In this document: positions 12,906 to 24,247 of the stretch, one piece after another
Layout: every line of letters begins with the position of its first letter
How positions within the stretch are numbered: position 1 is the first letter of the stretch
Assembly: GCA_964007475.1 (NCBI GenBank)
Contig: OZ023275.1
Span: 24,575,052 to 24,639,051 of the forward strand
Source: Hybos culiciformis
Lineage: Eukaryota; Arthropoda; Insecta; Diptera; Hybotidae
Reading direction: 5' to 3'
DNA: 64,000 nucleotides
Notes under the pieces: generated by a model
Database searches by the model: none
Seen by the model: the letters and a program-made list of their open reading frames with translations, nothing else
What the model was told of the DNA's origin: nothing
Position numbers and translations under genes: made by a program

Positions 12906-15900
12906 AGAAAACACAAATCGAAATGTTATATCATTAAAAAAAAAATTTAATTTTCATTTCAACCAAATTTCGTAATATTTTTCTTCAAATATTTATTTTT
13001 TCAAAAATATTTATCATCACGCTTTTTTTTTCAACAAATTTAATACATTTGAAAAAGTTGTCCATGCGTTATTTTAAAATCGGAGAACCACTTTATTATT
13101 TTATGTTTTATATTATTAATTATCTAATGTATCTTTATTAAAGTTAATTTTAATGAAGTTCTTAATTAATTTAATTTCAAATACATTTGTTCTTATCAAA
13201 TTTTTGGGAATTATGTCTATTTTTAAAAAGATTTCAAATAAAAAGCGCACGAAAAATGGAATTTAGGATCCCGAGATTCTTTAAAAAGTAAAAGGCAAAC
13301 TATATCATTTTTTCTTCTTCATAGTATTCTATTAAAGAGTAAAGAGAAAAATAAAATCTATTGTTAATTAATAAATGTCGAAACATAATACAAGAAATTT
13401 GGGTCTTTGTTATCAATGTCTGAATAATAGAATTTTTATATTTTATGATAAAAATAAATTTTTATTACAATTAAAACATTAATAATTTCTTTAGTCTAAA
13501 CATAAATTTTAATGTCTTTCATATTTTAAAATAAAACTGTAAAATTAAACTTAAGAAAATTTTTAATATTAATTTTGTTTTTTAGAACTATTCAAAATTT
13601 TCCAATATCTTTATTGAATTATTTTATTTTGAAACTACGTAAACTATTATCTAAAAACGTTGAAATCATTGTTATCGTTAGGCAAAGAAATACTTATCAT
13701 ATCGAGCTATTTTTTAGAAAAAATGCTTCAATTGAGTTTGCTATATCTGTTTGGCAAAAGATAAAACATGAATCTTGAGAAATCTTATTTTCAAGTTTGA
13801 TAACAAAAAAACTTAACATGCGCCGCAAATCCCACTGACCAACCTCCAGACCGCCCGCCCGCCGCCCCCCACCGTATTTGAAGTTGTACAAAGCGATCAA
13901 AAAATTAATTTCGCACTTTTCTCACGTACGCTGCACAATTAAGTGCACAATATTATGATTTCATTCTTGTGATTCTTTATTATGATGATCTCAAAACCTT
14001 GTCTTATGAACTACGATCCAACGTAAAAATCGAAAATTAAATTCAATAAATTTACATTTCTAATTTCATTCGAATGGAAAGGACAATATGATTTTCTTTA
14101 GATTTTTACACATCAAAAAAATAACAAACACAAATTAATTTTCTATTTATATTTTTATTGGTTTATGTTTTACTTGATAAAACTTTCAAAATAAAGAAGT
14201 CGGAAAAAAAAATTTATTATGAATAAAAAGTGAGAGCAGAAAAGTTTCATATCGTTTTTGCGACTAGCAAAATAAACTAATATCTAAAAAGTGATGAAAA
14301 AAAATGTGATGGTGATATGACGCGTTATCCAAATATGTATGACTATAGTCTATCATGTTGGCTATGCGAGACAAAAAAGCTGTGACTATGACGCTATCAT
14401 CTACTAATTTTGGATGACAGAAATATAATTTTTGTGAAGAAAAATTATAAATAACGATTTAAATTAAGCTCAATGTATAGATTTTACTCCCCATTAAAAA
14501 GTAATCCATTTAGCACAAATTTTATTCTTTTAAATGTTTCTCAGAGACATAATGTTATATTTAAAAAAAAAGTCTAATTTGATATTATCAACCGTGACAA
14601 GTCATTCAGCTCTTCTGTATCATATTTAAGGTGTTCTGTTTCAATGTCGAGTATTTTCACTCAGCCAATTTAAAATAGACAATAAATAAATATTCAAATT
14701 TTTCATTATTGCATATTTAATTTGACTTTTAATTTCTTTTTTGTGCTACACTACACTATTAATATACTAATCTCTAGTTTAGTCTAGATAAAGAAATTGA
14801 AAATAAAATGAAGTTTTTTTTTTTATTAAATTCAAGATGTAGTTTTTATTGAAAATGGTCAATTTTATCTTTTTTTTTAGATAAAAAAAATTACCCATAT
14901 TTTTGATGGAAGAAACTGGAGATGAATCATATCGTATCATTTTTTTTTAATTTAAACATTAATTTTAAATAATTTAAGATAATTAACTATATAAAAGACT
15001 ATAAATGAGATTTGGTTTCAATTTTTTTAATTGATTTTTACATTATTATTGTTTTTATACATTTATTTTTTTTTTTTATTATTAATTTTTTTAAGGCTTA
15101 ATATTTTTAATAAGCCCTTAAATAAAATCGAATTTAATTTTTTGTTTCCTTTATTTATCGGTTTAAATTATAATTGAAATAACTAGCTGCTCGTTTTAGA
15201 TTGTTTTTAGTGTAAAATTCTAATAGAATAAAAATAATACAATTTCAATAATTTATATATATTTTTAACTTCGTCAGTGTAATTTCATGTTATATTGTTG
15301 AAAGAAACATAAAATATAATATAATATTATATTATGTATTATATATTGCTATATTGTTATTTTCAAAAGAAATACACCAAACAACAGAAGAAATGTGATG
15401 TTTTTGTTATTCAATTTCTCTTTTTTTAACCAATATAAAAATTTTTTCATATCATTTCTGGAAATTTGATTTGATATGTTAGTTGATTAAAAAACAAAAA
15501 GAAATAAGTGTTCTCTTAAGTAGGAAACAAAGATAAATTAGATACAAATTTTTCTGTTTCTGAATAGAGTTTGATTTGACACTTAAAACATATAAATATT
15601 CATAGAAGTTAACAATTAAACAATCTTTTATAAAATTTCTAACAAAATCAACTTTTAGTATTCATTTTAGTTTATTTAGATTTATTTATAGAGTTTATTT
15701 AACTTACAGAATTTTTTTTCGATTTTAATGAAATCAATATTATTTTTAAACTTATTTGATTTTTTTTTTTATTCTTAAGATTTTATTAGTCAGTAATTAT
15801 CATTTATTTTGTTATAATGTCTTAAAATAAAATAAATGAATTTATAGTTTAAACACATTACGTTATTATGTTATTTAAAAAAAAATATATATATTTATTG

Positions 15901-16515
15901 TCATCAAATTGTTTAAAAAAAATATCTACCTTATCTAAGATGCATTTTTGAGATAAAAACTATTTATTACTACAAAATCAGATATTATTTTTTTTTACCA
16001 AAGCACAATAGCAATTTTTTTAGTTACATAAATATAGAGACGTTCGAATTGCAAAAAAAAATCGTTCTATTTATTTTAATAACGTTCCCATTTTCGGATC
16101 ATAGTTTCTTCTATTTTTCCACTTGACAAATTATTCAGACAAAGGATTTATTAGATATATTGTTTTCGACGAGATGTCTGCCGATAGAGTTTTGATTTAT
16201 GGAGTTTAGAGTAATTTAATGCATAAATTTTCAAATCAAATAAATCTAATAATGTGTCATAATGCGTAAGTACAAACCATATGTAGGTATCAATAAAATA
16301 AATAAATTATTTGTGTATTTTTATTATTATTATCTTTATTAAATACAAGTTACAAAAGTAAAATTTCAAATATATGGACGGCATTTTTTTCTTAAAATCT
16401 ATTTTATAGTTTAAAATCTATACACAATAAAATGTTTCATATTTATTGTAGTACAACTATATAATAATGCAATTTCTACATTTTACATTATGTAGATTCA
16501 ATAAAAATGTGATTT
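12906..16515. other. 3' flank of MSBP and gene-poor DNA
   Basis: A candidate AATAAA for MSBP lies at 13,237-13,242. A very GC-rich patch at about 13,812-13,875 stands out from its AT-rich surroundings. No further gene is seen. The frame at 13,575-13,778 (plus) has no recognisable product. Confidence 0.5.
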
Positions 16516-18375
16516 GATATGGACGGATTTATTAAAATGCAATATTTTCAACAAAATTATTGAGCCTAACTGACTGGCATAGTAGACACAGTAGAATGTG
16601 GAGTTGTTGGTCTAGATCCTGCCAAAGATCCAGCTGTCGATGCATGTAATGATGCCATTGTTCCCATCTACAAGAAATTAATACAAAACCAATCATGTCA
16701 AAATCATTTTGAGAAAATAATCCAACTTACTCTTAAATGAGCTAAATCCTCCAGCTTAGTTAGATCAGATAATTCCAAATATAGTGAGTATATGACAAGC
16801 CACCCATAAACGGACACCAAAATTATAACAATCCAAGTCAAAACCGTTAATATATTGTACGCGAAAATTAAATCATTAACAATCGAGAAGAATAAAAAAG
16901 CCAAAAATCGAAATACTGTAAATGGTCCCCAAGTCCAAAGCCATGGAACAATTTTTCTTTCATATTCCTAAAAACAATTTATATATTAAATTTTGATTTT
17001 TGTTTTTTTTATTCATAAATCTACTTTTTTCAAATGGTTAATTTATGTAGTAAAAATGAACCTCTTTAGTTCGTCGATTTTTCGGTTTCCTTTCATTTAT
17101 CTTTTTAGTATGATTTTTGAAAGATGAGTATGCGTGCATAGTGAAAATAATTTTTTTTAAATTAAAATAAAATGTTTGTTAAAATAAGTTTTAACCTGAT
17201 GAAATGATTTATGAACAGCAACTTATAATAAAAATTAACTTATATTTAAATATAACATACTAAATTAAATTAATTAATTAAATTAAATAATGCAGCAATA
17301 TGTAATGATAACAAAATTTAGGTACTTAAATTTCTTTAGTTTTTTAAAACGAGCTTGGTCTTCACTACTTAGCAAAATATAGTATCTAACTATTCTTATC
17401 TGACATTGTAAAATAGGTTGCAGAATACATTTATATAATAGGAAAAACCCTAGTTGTCAACTAGCTTTTAGATAATAAAAAAAAATTGTATAAAACTAAA
17501 TTTTTCTTACAAAAATTTATTAAAAGATGATGACTTACCTTTCGAAGTGCAACTACTAATAAAACGCTTGTACATAAAACGACAATAGCACCCAATAATG
17601 AAAATAAAGCAAAAATTATCAAAGTATTTCTTATATGAACGTTACCCACATAAACGAATTCATATGATATTATGTAATAACCATAATGAGTAGAACCTGG
17701 TGCTGCCATGGCCAAACAGTATACATCAAAAATTGATGTAGAAATTGTAAATATTGCTACAAACTAAAAAATAATATTATTTAGTTCAAAACATAAAACA
17801 AACTTTGAATATTAATTATATGTAGGTATACGTACAATTCCAAAAAACCCAACGATCAAAGCACTTTTTTGTATGTCGATGTATTGATTATTTTTTAAAA
17901 TTGGTTTCTGGTACCATGGAATTCGAACAGAACGCACTGAACGTGACTTAACAGAATAAGCTTCAGATCTAAAAATATAAATACAGGAATTTAAAACAGT
18001 TTTATAGGTATAAATATTTATAGATTTAAAAAAAGATTTATTATTATAACTGCAACTACTATAAAAGAATTTCAACCAATGAAGCCCCACAAATCCAAAC
18101 ATTTTTTTAATTCTACTAGGACTTGAATAATGGCCACACAAAAATAAATGTACCAACTTTTATCTTAAGACTTAAGGTATAGGTACTTTTATTAAGAGTG
18201 GATCTAAAAACGGTAGGTCCTACCTAGCTTCGTTTGCCTACAAATAGTTGGATGTCTACTTTTGAGTAGGTGCACGTACCCTTACAATACGATTCTTACC
18301 TGCCTGTTGTATGAGAATACACTGATGGATTCGATCGATACGTTGACGGTGTTTTCCTTCCATAATTCATGATTT
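16516..18375. repeat. tandem gene duplication, copy 2
   Basis: Second copy of the block at 10,002-11,869, same orientation, offset about 6.5 kb. Relative to copy 1 it has a 7-bp deletion near 18,275 and scattered intron substitutions. The flanks on both sides are unrelated to those of copy 1. Confidence 0.9.
16566..18370 (-). CDS. Pasiflora-like four-transmembrane protein, copy 2 (255 aa, five exons)
   Basis: Coding exons 18,300-18,370; 17,836-17,968; 17,539-17,763; 16,731-16,967; 16,566-16,667, with the same GT-AG sites and phases as copy 1. The 255-residue product is identical to copy 1: the only coding difference I find is a synonymous Leu codon change in exon 4. It has four hydrophobic segments, the extracellular APGSTHYGYY loop and a Ser/Thr-rich cytoplasmic tail. 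Upstream of the ATG the sequence is unrelated to copy 1; here a TTTCAG acceptor-like site near 18,412 could join a different 5' UTR exon, so the two copies may be driven by different promoters. It lies tail-to-tail with the MSBP 3' exons. The functional assignment is tentative, as for copy 1; the exon structure is well supported. Confidence 0.88.
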
Positions 18376-19424
18376 TTTTTTTATTGAATTTTCGTTTCTT
18401 CCTTTCAATAAACTCTGAAATCGAAATAACAAATAAATAATTTAAAAATTAGTTTAGGATTTTTGGAACTTTGGGTGTGTCTGCTGAAATGAACAAATTT
18501 TATAAAGAAGATAAGTTAATTATAATTTTAAAGACGCTTCAAATTAAATGTAATTAAAAATTTACTTTTAAAATTAATTTATTTTATAATTTATTTCTAT
18601 TTGATTTCAATTAACAAAAATTAAATTGTTTTTATTCTCGCCCAAAAAAAACCAAATATTAAAAAAAAAACAACACAAATTCAATCAATTTTTCAAAATC
18701 AACAAAATAAGAATTAAAAAAAATGACAAATTGATGGAATTTCAAGAAATTGAAAATATAAACAGAGAATAATGGAGGGAGAAAGAGAGTCGATATATTT
18801 CATGAGAATTCCGTCTTTAAAAATAAATATTTTTATTTTTTAAATGGATTTATTCGGAAGAAGCAATACGTTTTTGGTGCTATAAGAAAAAATATTTAAA
18901 AAATAAATATCCTTGATTTTAATTCTTAACAATTATCGTAAATTTTACTAATAAATAATCTGACTTTACAAAATATAAAATATCACTAATATGCAAATAA
19001 ATTATTTAAATTACATTTTTTTTTTTTTGATTATTTTCCTAAATAAAGAATTATTTTCCTTGTTTTTCTTTTTTGATTATATCTCAAAGAGTTATTTATA
19101 CTTGAAAAACTTACACACAATAATATCGAATTTATATAAACCAGTGTATTTTTAAAACATTCTTCTACATCTACATCTACCATCTTCACATTTATTAAAG
19201 TATAGAATATAGATATTACATTTTATTTAAGAATATTAATTTTTTGTAGTAGGTACATTATTATCTTCAAATTTCATCATGATTGTCATTCATTGTATTA
19301 GAATAATAGAGAAAATTTAACTAATATCAGATTGATTGATTAATATTATTTTGCTTTCATCTTAGAAGAAATCTTGTTTAAAGTTTCAAATTACAACTTC
19401 TGGCACAGATTCTTCCTATTAATG
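18376..19424. other. gene-poor spacer
   Basis: A/T-rich DNA between the four-TM copy 2 start and the zinc-finger gene 3' end. No exon, RNA gene or bounded element is seen. Confidence 0.5.
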
Positions 19425-20590
19425 CTATTTTACATTAAAACTTAATACTTCAGTAAAAATTTCGCGCTGTTCTTGCGGCAAATGAATTTTAAAATGATTT
19501 TTTAATGTTTGCTCGTTGATAAAAATTTTTCCTGAAAAATTAAGTAAATATCAAATATGGGGAAATGAAAACTAAAAAATACAGATTAAAACAAACTAGA
19601 GCTAGATTCGGAATGTATAAGGCATACTGTCAAAAAATAACTTGCATAATATCAAAGACGTTAAACTATGACAATTTGCATGGGATTCTAAAATTATTGT
19701 TTTTTTTAATGAATGTCATGTCAACATTTATCAAACATTGTTGAATGCTTTATATTTTACGTATGTACGTGGGTTTTTCATACCAAAATTTCAAATCATT
19801 TTCAGTATGCAATGCGACATTTCGAACTTTACCATCTCTAATAATACTTACCACATATTTCACACGGCTCCGTAAAACGTTTATGGTCAAGTTTAACATG
19901 TTCTTTTAATAATTCACTATTTTAAAATGTTTTCTTACAGGTGCGACATTTACAAAAATGATAAAATTGTGTATGCTCTCTCACTTTTGACAAATGCGTG
20001 TATCTCTTATCACAGTATTCACAATTATAGTAAATTTTTTCCTCCTTAGGCAAATGTGTATTTAAATGAAGTTTCAATTTAGATGTCCTTGGAAATGTTT
20101 TAAAACAAATTTTACATTCTCTATCAACTTTATGGGCAACTTTAATATGTTTTTCGTATAAACTAAGTTTAGTGAAATGTTTTTCACAAACACCACAAGA
20201 TTTAATTATGTTGGTCTTATTGTCTTTTTGTAGATTATTAATGCTTTTGTTTATTTGTTGTTCTGATATATATTCAATACTATTAAAGTTATGTTCACAA
20301 TCAATGATTTCTGATTTTATATCATCGGTAATGGGAACCATCAAATTAGTTTTTGTAAGTTCTGAACATTTATTTTTATATTCAAAGTTTAATAATTTAT
20401 TGCAGTGTTGAGTAATATCATAGTCATATTTAATTTTTAAAGATTTTACATTAATTTTTACTTTCTTTTTTTCATTATCTTCCAATTCTGTGAACATTTT
20501 ATCAATACATTTCATTTTTATTAAAAACAAATTTATTTTATTAATAAAATAATTGCATTCATTACAAATTTTATAACTCGATATTAATAA
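19425..20590 (-). pseudogene. ZAD-type C2H2 zinc-finger gene with in-frame stop
   Basis: Exon 19,852-20,590 (TTTTTAG acceptor, GTAAGT donor) and last exon 19,425-19,531 join in phase. The first exon opens with the second half of a zinc-finger-associated domain (ICNEC followed by NLFLIKMKC), so an upstream exon with the first ZAD cysteines is missing from view. A Lys/Asn-rich linker follows, then fingers CGVC..H..H, CKIC..H..H and CEYC..H..H. The fourth finger (CRTC) is interrupted by TAA at 19,922-19,924, right after KKTF. The same frame continues past it with NSELLKEHVKLDH, then CEIC, the splice donor, and in the next exon GKIFINEQTLKNHFKIH, ending at TAG. Everything after the stop is a good finger sequence, so the stop looks recent. 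It could be a pseudogene, a truncating allele, a sequencing error or, less likely, readthrough. ZAD proteins are nuclear DNA-binding regulators. Confidence 0.82.
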
Positions 20591-20925
20591 CTAAAAATAT
20601 ACAAAAAAAAAATGATTTCTCAATTTGAGACACATAAATAATTTATCTAAAATTAATGAGTTCAAGATTACAACAATTATTATGGGAAATATTAAAGTAA
20701 TTTAAAACTATACTTAAAATAAAAAAAATTAAAAAATGTTTTTCAAATAATTTCCAAAAATCATTGAAATTAAATTTAACTACTAAGTAAATTACATTAC
20801 ATTTATTTATTTTGTTTTGTCTGTGACATTTCTATTTTAAAATTTTTTTTCATTTTTTTTTTTTTACATAAAATAATTAATATTTTAAGCAAGATTTTTA
20901 GTCCAGACTGTGTAAATGGCAAGTG
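20591..20925. other. 5' flank or intron of the zinc-finger gene
   Basis: A/T-rich sequence directly upstream of the ZAD half-domain exon. It should be intron, because the first half of the ZAD must come from further upstream; I cannot find that exon. Confidence 0.4.
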
Positions 20926-21596
20926 AGGCTTCTATTTATCAGACTTTCGATCATTGATTACTTTCAAACAATTACTTTCGAAAGTTTGCAAATGAAAGCA
21001 CTCTCATTTGAAACGATCACTTTCATTTATTTCATTATATTTTTCTCGAAATAATCGAAAGTTTCGAATTTTTGTTAGAAGAAATAGTTTAAATAAAAAC
21101 AAATCAAATAACATGAAAACAAAGCGCAGTTACCAAAAAATTTAAATTTCGCTATTCTTTCATATATAAACGTTATGTAAAATTATTAAACTTAAGTCGG
21201 ACAATCGTACCGGAAATAAAAGTTTGTTCTGTTTACTTTATAAAATTGAAATAAAAAATTTTACAGATATAACAAGCATTTAGCTGTTTGCTTTCAAAAA
21301 AATTAAAAATATTGTGTATAAGCGGTAACGAAAGTATGTTGTATTTAATTTTTTTGTTTTGTATTTTCTGTGCTTTATTTTTTTATTTTTATTTTTTCAA
21401 ACTTGACTAAAATTTTTAAATTTCCTCTAAACGTACAATGATCGAAAGTGTTCGAAAGTTTCATTTGTTTCTTTAATATTGTTGATTATTTTATTCTGGA
21501 ATGAAAGTACTTTCAAACATTTATGAAAGCGATCAAATTAAATGAAATGAAAGTTTTGAATGAAACTTTCGAACATTTTCGTTTCAATGGAAGCCT
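20926..21596. mobile_element. non-autonomous element with dense ACTTTC/GAAAGT motifs
   Basis: Ends are inverted repeats AGGCTTCTATT and (reverse complement of the right end) AGGCTTCCATT. Both ends are packed with ACTTTC or its complement GAAAGT, several forming ACTTTCGAAAGT-like palindromes, while the centre lacks them. Such subterminal repeats are typical binding sites for DNA transposases. No coding capacity is seen. I could not identify a convincing target-site duplication, so the superfamily is unassigned. Confidence 0.6.
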
Positions 21597-22423
21597 TATT
21601 TGTACTTATATTTCGTGGTTCCCACATTTTTTTTTAAAGGGGCCTCTTTTCGTTTCCGAAATGGAGTGATACTTGAGTTATTTCCTGAAAAGTTTCACTC
21701 CATCTGCAATTTATTATTATCGATTTCACTTGTCGGAAAATAAGTAAAACTTTAAAGCTCTATTAAAAATCAATTATGGTTTCCGTTTATCGTATAAAAA
21801 TTTACGGAAAATAATAACATTTAAAATTCAAGTGAAAAGGATTCGATTTGTCTTTGATAAATATTTTTACCAACTATAAGTTAATAGAAATTCCCTCCTC
21901 GTCACCTGAATGTAATAATTCTATTTTTTTTAAACATTTTATAAATGTAAGTAGATATAAAGTAGGTAATCCAAAATAGATACGGATTTTTTTTTTTTTT
22001 TTTTTTAATAATTAAAAAAAAAAATTTATTTAAATTATTTTTCAATTATTTTGTTTACAAAAATTATAATTTATTTAAAAAAAAAATTTGTTTTCTTTGT
22101 ATTTTAAAAAAAAAATTTTTTTTTTTTTTGTTAGTAAATAGACTTAAAATTTTATAAAGTTTCTTCACTCTGAAACCATAATTTTTTTTTCCATTGTAAC
22201 TTTGTTTCACATCACTTTAGTATCACATCGGAAATCAAAATAGAAAATAGGCCCCAAAATAAATTCCCTAACTTTTCCCTGACTTAACTGAAAAAATTTT
22301 TTTTTAAAAAGTTTGTTACATATATTTCATTCAAATTTTATTATTAATCTAGGATTTTCAGATAAATTTTTTCCTAATACAAATTGAACAAAAAATTTAT
22401 GAAAATCTCCGATTTTCCCTATT
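21597..22423. other. low-complexity spacer
   Basis: Mostly long A and T runs, especially 21,989-22,145. No gene is seen. Confidence 0.5.
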
Positions 22424-22736
22424 GCCTTTCCAAACTATTCCAAACATTAAAGAAACGCGTTCACACTTTACTTTTTTCAAAATTTATAAACTTTATTGTT
22501 TTTTATTTTTGTTTTAATAAAAAAACGACAGGCTTTTGCCAACATTCAAAATAAAGAGACATTTTTGTATACTTGTAAAAAAAAATAAAAATTACAATTT
22601 GATTTTTTGGAAACTTGCATAAGAGAATATGCAAGTTCTTTTGTTTTAATTTTTTTATATTGAAAACTTGCTCTTATGCAAGTTCTTAATGTAGCATAAC
22701 CGTTATGCAAGTTCTAAAGCTAAAGTTTGGAAAGGC
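22424..22736. repeat. inverted-repeat segment with a cluster of small hairpins
   Basis: The 12-bp inverted repeats GCCTTTCCAAAC (22,424-22,435) and GTTTGGAAAGGC (22,725-22,736) enclose 313 bp. Inside, TATGCAAGTTCT occurs three times (22,628, 22,675, 22,704). Each copy forms or overlaps a hairpin: AACTTGCATA/TATGCAAGTT with a 6-nt loop, AACTTGC/GCAAGTT, and GCATAAC/GTTATGC with a 1-nt centre. It lies 128 bp downstream of the Fanzor-like frame. It could be a small MITE or a structured RNA; no clear target duplication is seen. Confidence 0.6.
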
Positions 22737-22864
22737 TATAACATTGAATTTCCGGAAATGTGGGAATCATGTTACATAAACTTTTCTTGTTGGTTATTGA
22801 ATTGCTGCTGGTGATTGTTTTAATGAATGACGCTTATATCCATGTGTGGAACATCTCTCGCACA

Positions 22865-23224
22865 TTACCGCAACGAATACAACCGATTTTTTCTTACATA
22901 TATTTCGTAGCCTGCTTGTAATATGTTTTGACTGGCATTTATGTCTCTATTCCACACAATTAAACATTTTTTGCAATGAGAAAATCGGTGTGGAGTTTTC
23001 GAGACAAAATGCCCGTCCAAACAGCTGCTACATTTCTTCGTCGTGTTGTATTCGTTCACCATCTTCAGCTGAATTTTCGGATGATCATTCAGCATTTTTG
23101 TTAACATTTTTAAAGGGGTCCGTATATACCCCTTCATTGGAGAATTGGACATGTTTTGGGTGCTTCCCAAGAAAACTGTTATCATTTTTTCTTTTAAACT
23201 AACAAAATGAATAGTAACTAACAA
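22865..23224 (-). pseudogene. Fanzor (eukaryotic TnpB-like) nuclease, C-terminal fragment
   Basis: An open frame of 119 codons whose product matches the C-terminal end of TnpB/Fanzor RNA-guided nucleases. A segment NSPMKGYIRTP (residues 27-37) fits the conserved region before the zinc ribbon. It is followed by VNEYNTTKKCSSC (Cys65, Cys68), then HCKKC (Cys84, Cys87) and WNRDINASQNIL, with the third RuvC aspartate at residue 94. Zinc cysteines and this aspartate are intact. The family's N-terminal half (first RuvC aspartate, wedge/REC regions) is not found: similarity ends near 23,190, where a 16-bp sequence is directly repeated (23,197-23,231). The frame opens with TTG; the first ATG is codon 14. 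An acceptor-like TTTTGTTAG lies at the break, so an upstream exon is conceivable, but a truncated pseudogene is more likely. Full-length Fanzors are usually several hundred residues. Confidence 0.8.
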
Positions 23225-23307
23225 AATGAATTTAATCCGTCTTGGAATCCATCACTATGGTCATCTACAACATTTGACATCAACAGAGAAATGCAAAAAT
23301 CATCATC

Positions 23308-23342
23308 ATCATCATCATCATGATCATGATCATCGTCATCAT
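23308..23342. repeat. ATC/ATG trinucleotide microsatellite
   Basis: A run of ATC/CAT triplets with GATC interruptions. In one plus-strand frame it would encode polyhistidine with Asp, in another polyserine broken by TGA. Confidence 0.8.
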
Positions 23343-24010
23343 TATACTTGACTACGGAGAAAATCTCTGCGCAACAAGAACATCATCAACAACAACCACA
23401 ACAACATCAATCTGAATCTGGGTTTGGTTTCCAGATGGTAAAGGTTTTGTTATTGGTATTGTATGTGACAAAAAAATAGTTCCAGATCCGGAGTTTTCAT
23501 CATATTATATATATTTTTTTTTTTTTTCAAACAATAAAACTTAAATGCTGGTGAATTGTCCTAGAAAAAAAAACCAATAAACTGAAGACTTTTTTTTAAA
23601 GGAAAGTGCGGTGGTTTTTTTTTCTGGGACAGTTCTTAATATCAAATTTTTAATTCTTTTTGTATTTGATTTTAGAAAAGGAATTAACACTGAGACCTTG
23701 TTGAAACAAGTGTTAAAGTGGAAAGGAGATCGATATAGTCGATCGTTGTATTCCGATTCTACATCGCTGTGCATAATTACCTTTATGTCTTCATGGTGGT
23801 GTATGAAAAGGAATCTGCGGTCCCCTTTAGCGGCTTATCGATTCTTCACATGGCATTAAGATGCGAAGTAGTAATGGCTTTCCGAGCTGGATTTCGTTCC
23901 TCTGCTGATGTGCGCATTCCCACTTACAGCCCCACTCTCGGGTGGATAAGCTGGGTGATGGGTTTGCAAACTGTTGCGGAGCCATAGGTTTTCACGCTCA
24001 ATGTTTGCTG

Positions 24011-24116
24011 TTGCTACTTCAAAAGACGAAGATGGCATTTGATGGCACTCACAATTGAATTGATTGCTACTTCAAAAGACGAAGATGGCATTTGATGGCA
24101 CTCACAATTGAATTGA
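24011..24116. repeat. 53-bp perfect tandem duplication
   Basis: Two identical 53-bp units starting TTGCTACTTCAAAAGACGAA at 24,011 and 24,064. Perfect identity suggests a recent local duplication. Confidence 0.9.
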
Positions 24117-24160
24117 CATCGTTTGCTGGCATCGTTCAACTTTTTTAATATAAATTTGCC

Positions 24161-24247
24161 GGGCTATTCGTTCTAGAACGGGCTATCCGTTTTAGAACTT
24201 AGTTGCCTTTGGCAAGCCGCAAGGCTTGCCTTGGCAAGCCGCAAGGC
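24161..24247. repeat. two adjacent short tandem repeats
   Basis: A 19-bp unit (GGGCTATTCGTTCTAGAAC) is repeated with two changes at 24,161 and 24,180. A 17-bp unit (TTGGCAAGCCGCAAGGC) is repeated exactly at 24,209 and 24,231 with 22-bp spacing; GGCAAGCC and GGCTTGCC can pair as a hairpin. Confidence 0.85.

Noticed and set aside
19922..19924. Programmed stop-codon readthrough in the zinc-finger gene.
   Set aside because: The stop is TAA followed by A, not a favourable readthrough context; a disabling change or error is simpler.
22846..23202. Plus-strand open frame of 118 codons opposite the Fanzor fragment.
   Set aside because: It is the complement of a frame with clear TnpB/Fanzor motifs and has no recognisable motif itself.
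24011..24247. Regularly spaced repeats that could suggest a CRISPR-like array.
   Set aside because: Only two units of each repeat, no spacers, and a eukaryotic context; these are ordinary tandem duplications.
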